Shown one piece after another: positions 4,655 through 5,142 of a DNA stretch of 5,142 nucleotides. This stretch comes from Bacteroidota bacterium (GTDB lineage: Bacteria > Bacteroidota > Bacteroidia > Bacteroidales > JADFUO01). The stretch covers positions 1 to 5,142 of the forward strand of contig JADFUO010000067.1 of assembly GCA_015222115.1 (NCBI GenBank). Reading direction: 5' to 3'. Each line of letters starts with the position of its first letter. Within the stretch, counting starts at the first letter, position 1. The position numbers were made by a program, and so were the translations under genes. The notes under the pieces are model-generated. The model had not been told where the DNA came from, searched no databases, and saw nothing but the letters and a program-made list of their open reading frames with translations.

Positions 4655-5142
4655 TTAGTAATTATTTTCTTTGATTTCAAAATATGCTTTTGGATGTAGG
4701 CAAGCAGGACAAGTCTCAGGTGCTTTTCTGCCTTCATGAATATATCCGCAATTACGACACTTCCATATTACAATTCCATTTCTTTCAAAAACTTTGCCTT
4801 CTTCAAGATTTTTCAACAATTTGTTATATCGTTCTTCATGTGCTTTTTCGACTTTCGCAATCTGTCTGAAAGCATTTGCAATATCCTTGTAACCTTCTTG
4901 TTCTGCAACATTTGCGAATTCGGGGTATAATTCTGTCCATTCTTCATTTTCGCCGGCTGCGGCAGCTTTAAGATTTTCCATTGTCGTACCAATTATTCCA
5001 GCAGGATAAGTGGCTGTAATTTCCAAATTGCCACCTTCTAAAAATCTGAAGAATCGTTTAGCATGTTCTTTTTCATTTAAGGCTGTTTCTGTGAAAATAC
5101 CGGATATTTGTTCCAAGCCATCTTTTTTTGCCTGTTTAGCAA
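4655..5142 (-). CDS. rbr: Rubrerythrin (5' end outside window)
   Basis: Non-haem di-iron peroxidase that reduces hydrogen peroxide in the cytoplasm of anaerobes and microaerophiles. The visible 161 complete codons give the second half of helix 1/2 ([16 protein letters not shown]), the ligand motif [16 protein letters not shown], a middle section AAAGENEEW...[13 protein letters not shown], the second ligand motif VEKAHEERY, and a C-terminal rubredoxin-like domain with Cys in CRNCGY and CPAC near the end ([29 protein letters not shown]). The frame stays open to the edge, so roughly 25-30 N-terminal residues, with the first iron-ligand Glu, are missing. A TTG at 5116 could be read as a start, but family similarity clearly continues upstream of it. 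Rubredoxin follows 70 nt downstream and is the likely electron donor. Confidence 0.97.
   Translation of the reverse strand, partial: AKQAKKDGLEQISGIFTETALNEKEHAKRFFRFLEGGNLEITATYPAGIIGTTMENLKAAAAGENEEWTELYPEFANVAEQEGYKDIANAFRQIAKVEKAHEERYNKLLKNLEEGKVFERNGIVIWKCRNCGYIHEGRKAPETCPACLHPKAYFEIKENNY

Noticed and set aside
4684..4930. Two plus-strand open frames of about 60 codons opposite rubrerythrin
   Set aside because: They are antisense to a clear rubrerythrin gene and have no ribosome site or recognisable protein features.
5114..5116. TTG as the start of rubrerythrin
   Set aside because: The frame continues upstream as AKQAKKDG, which fits the conserved helix of rubrerythrin, so the gene begins beyond the window.

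Overview
The window is AT-rich and carries seven protein-coding genes, all on the minus strand. In order of transcription (high to low coordinates) they are rubrerythrin (5' part cut by the window edge), rubredoxin, a divergent class III nucleotidyl-cyclase-like protein, an archaeal-type 8-oxoguanine DNA glycosylase/lyase (Ogg2), a small DUF4492 membrane protein, cydA, and cydB (3' part cut by the window edge). No rRNA, tRNA, CRISPR array or insertion sequence was seen.

The likely source is a bacterium of the Bacteroidota/Ignavibacteriota (FCB) group, probably anaerobic or microaerophilic. The lineage call rests on three things: DUF4492 directly ahead of cydAB, a CydB of the kind with FVQGGQ in place of the proteobacterial TDGFD segment, and weak or absent Shine-Dalgarno sequences at most starts. 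It is an inference, not a proof.

Layout: 5142-4655 rbr; 4584-4420 rubredoxin, 70 nt after rbr; 4419-3997 a 423-nt gene-free stretch rich in small repeats (an 18-nt palindrome, a 9-nt-period C/G-tract array with G-quadruplex potential, and two inverted repeats); 3996-3064 the cyclase-like gene; a 60-nt gap holding a 7-nt tandem repeat; 3003-2371 ogg with a GTG start; a 190-nt gap with a 14-bp inverted repeat and an AT hairpin; then the tight block DUF4492 (2180-1956), cydA (1959-421, ATGA overlap) and cydB (418 to the edge, with a strong Shine-Dalgarno inside the cydA 3' end).

Six of the seven genes fit one theme, coping with oxygen. Cytochrome bd removes O2 at the membrane, rubrerythrin with rubredoxin reduces peroxide in the cytoplasm, and Ogg2 repairs oxidised guanine. 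The seventh, the cyclase-like protein, is the least explained. It keeps both metal-binding aspartates and the transition-state arginine of class III cyclases, but the positions that normally choose the base, and the catalytic asparagine, do not match adenylyl or guanylyl cyclases. It is the best candidate here for something undescribed, though no effector gene sits beside it.
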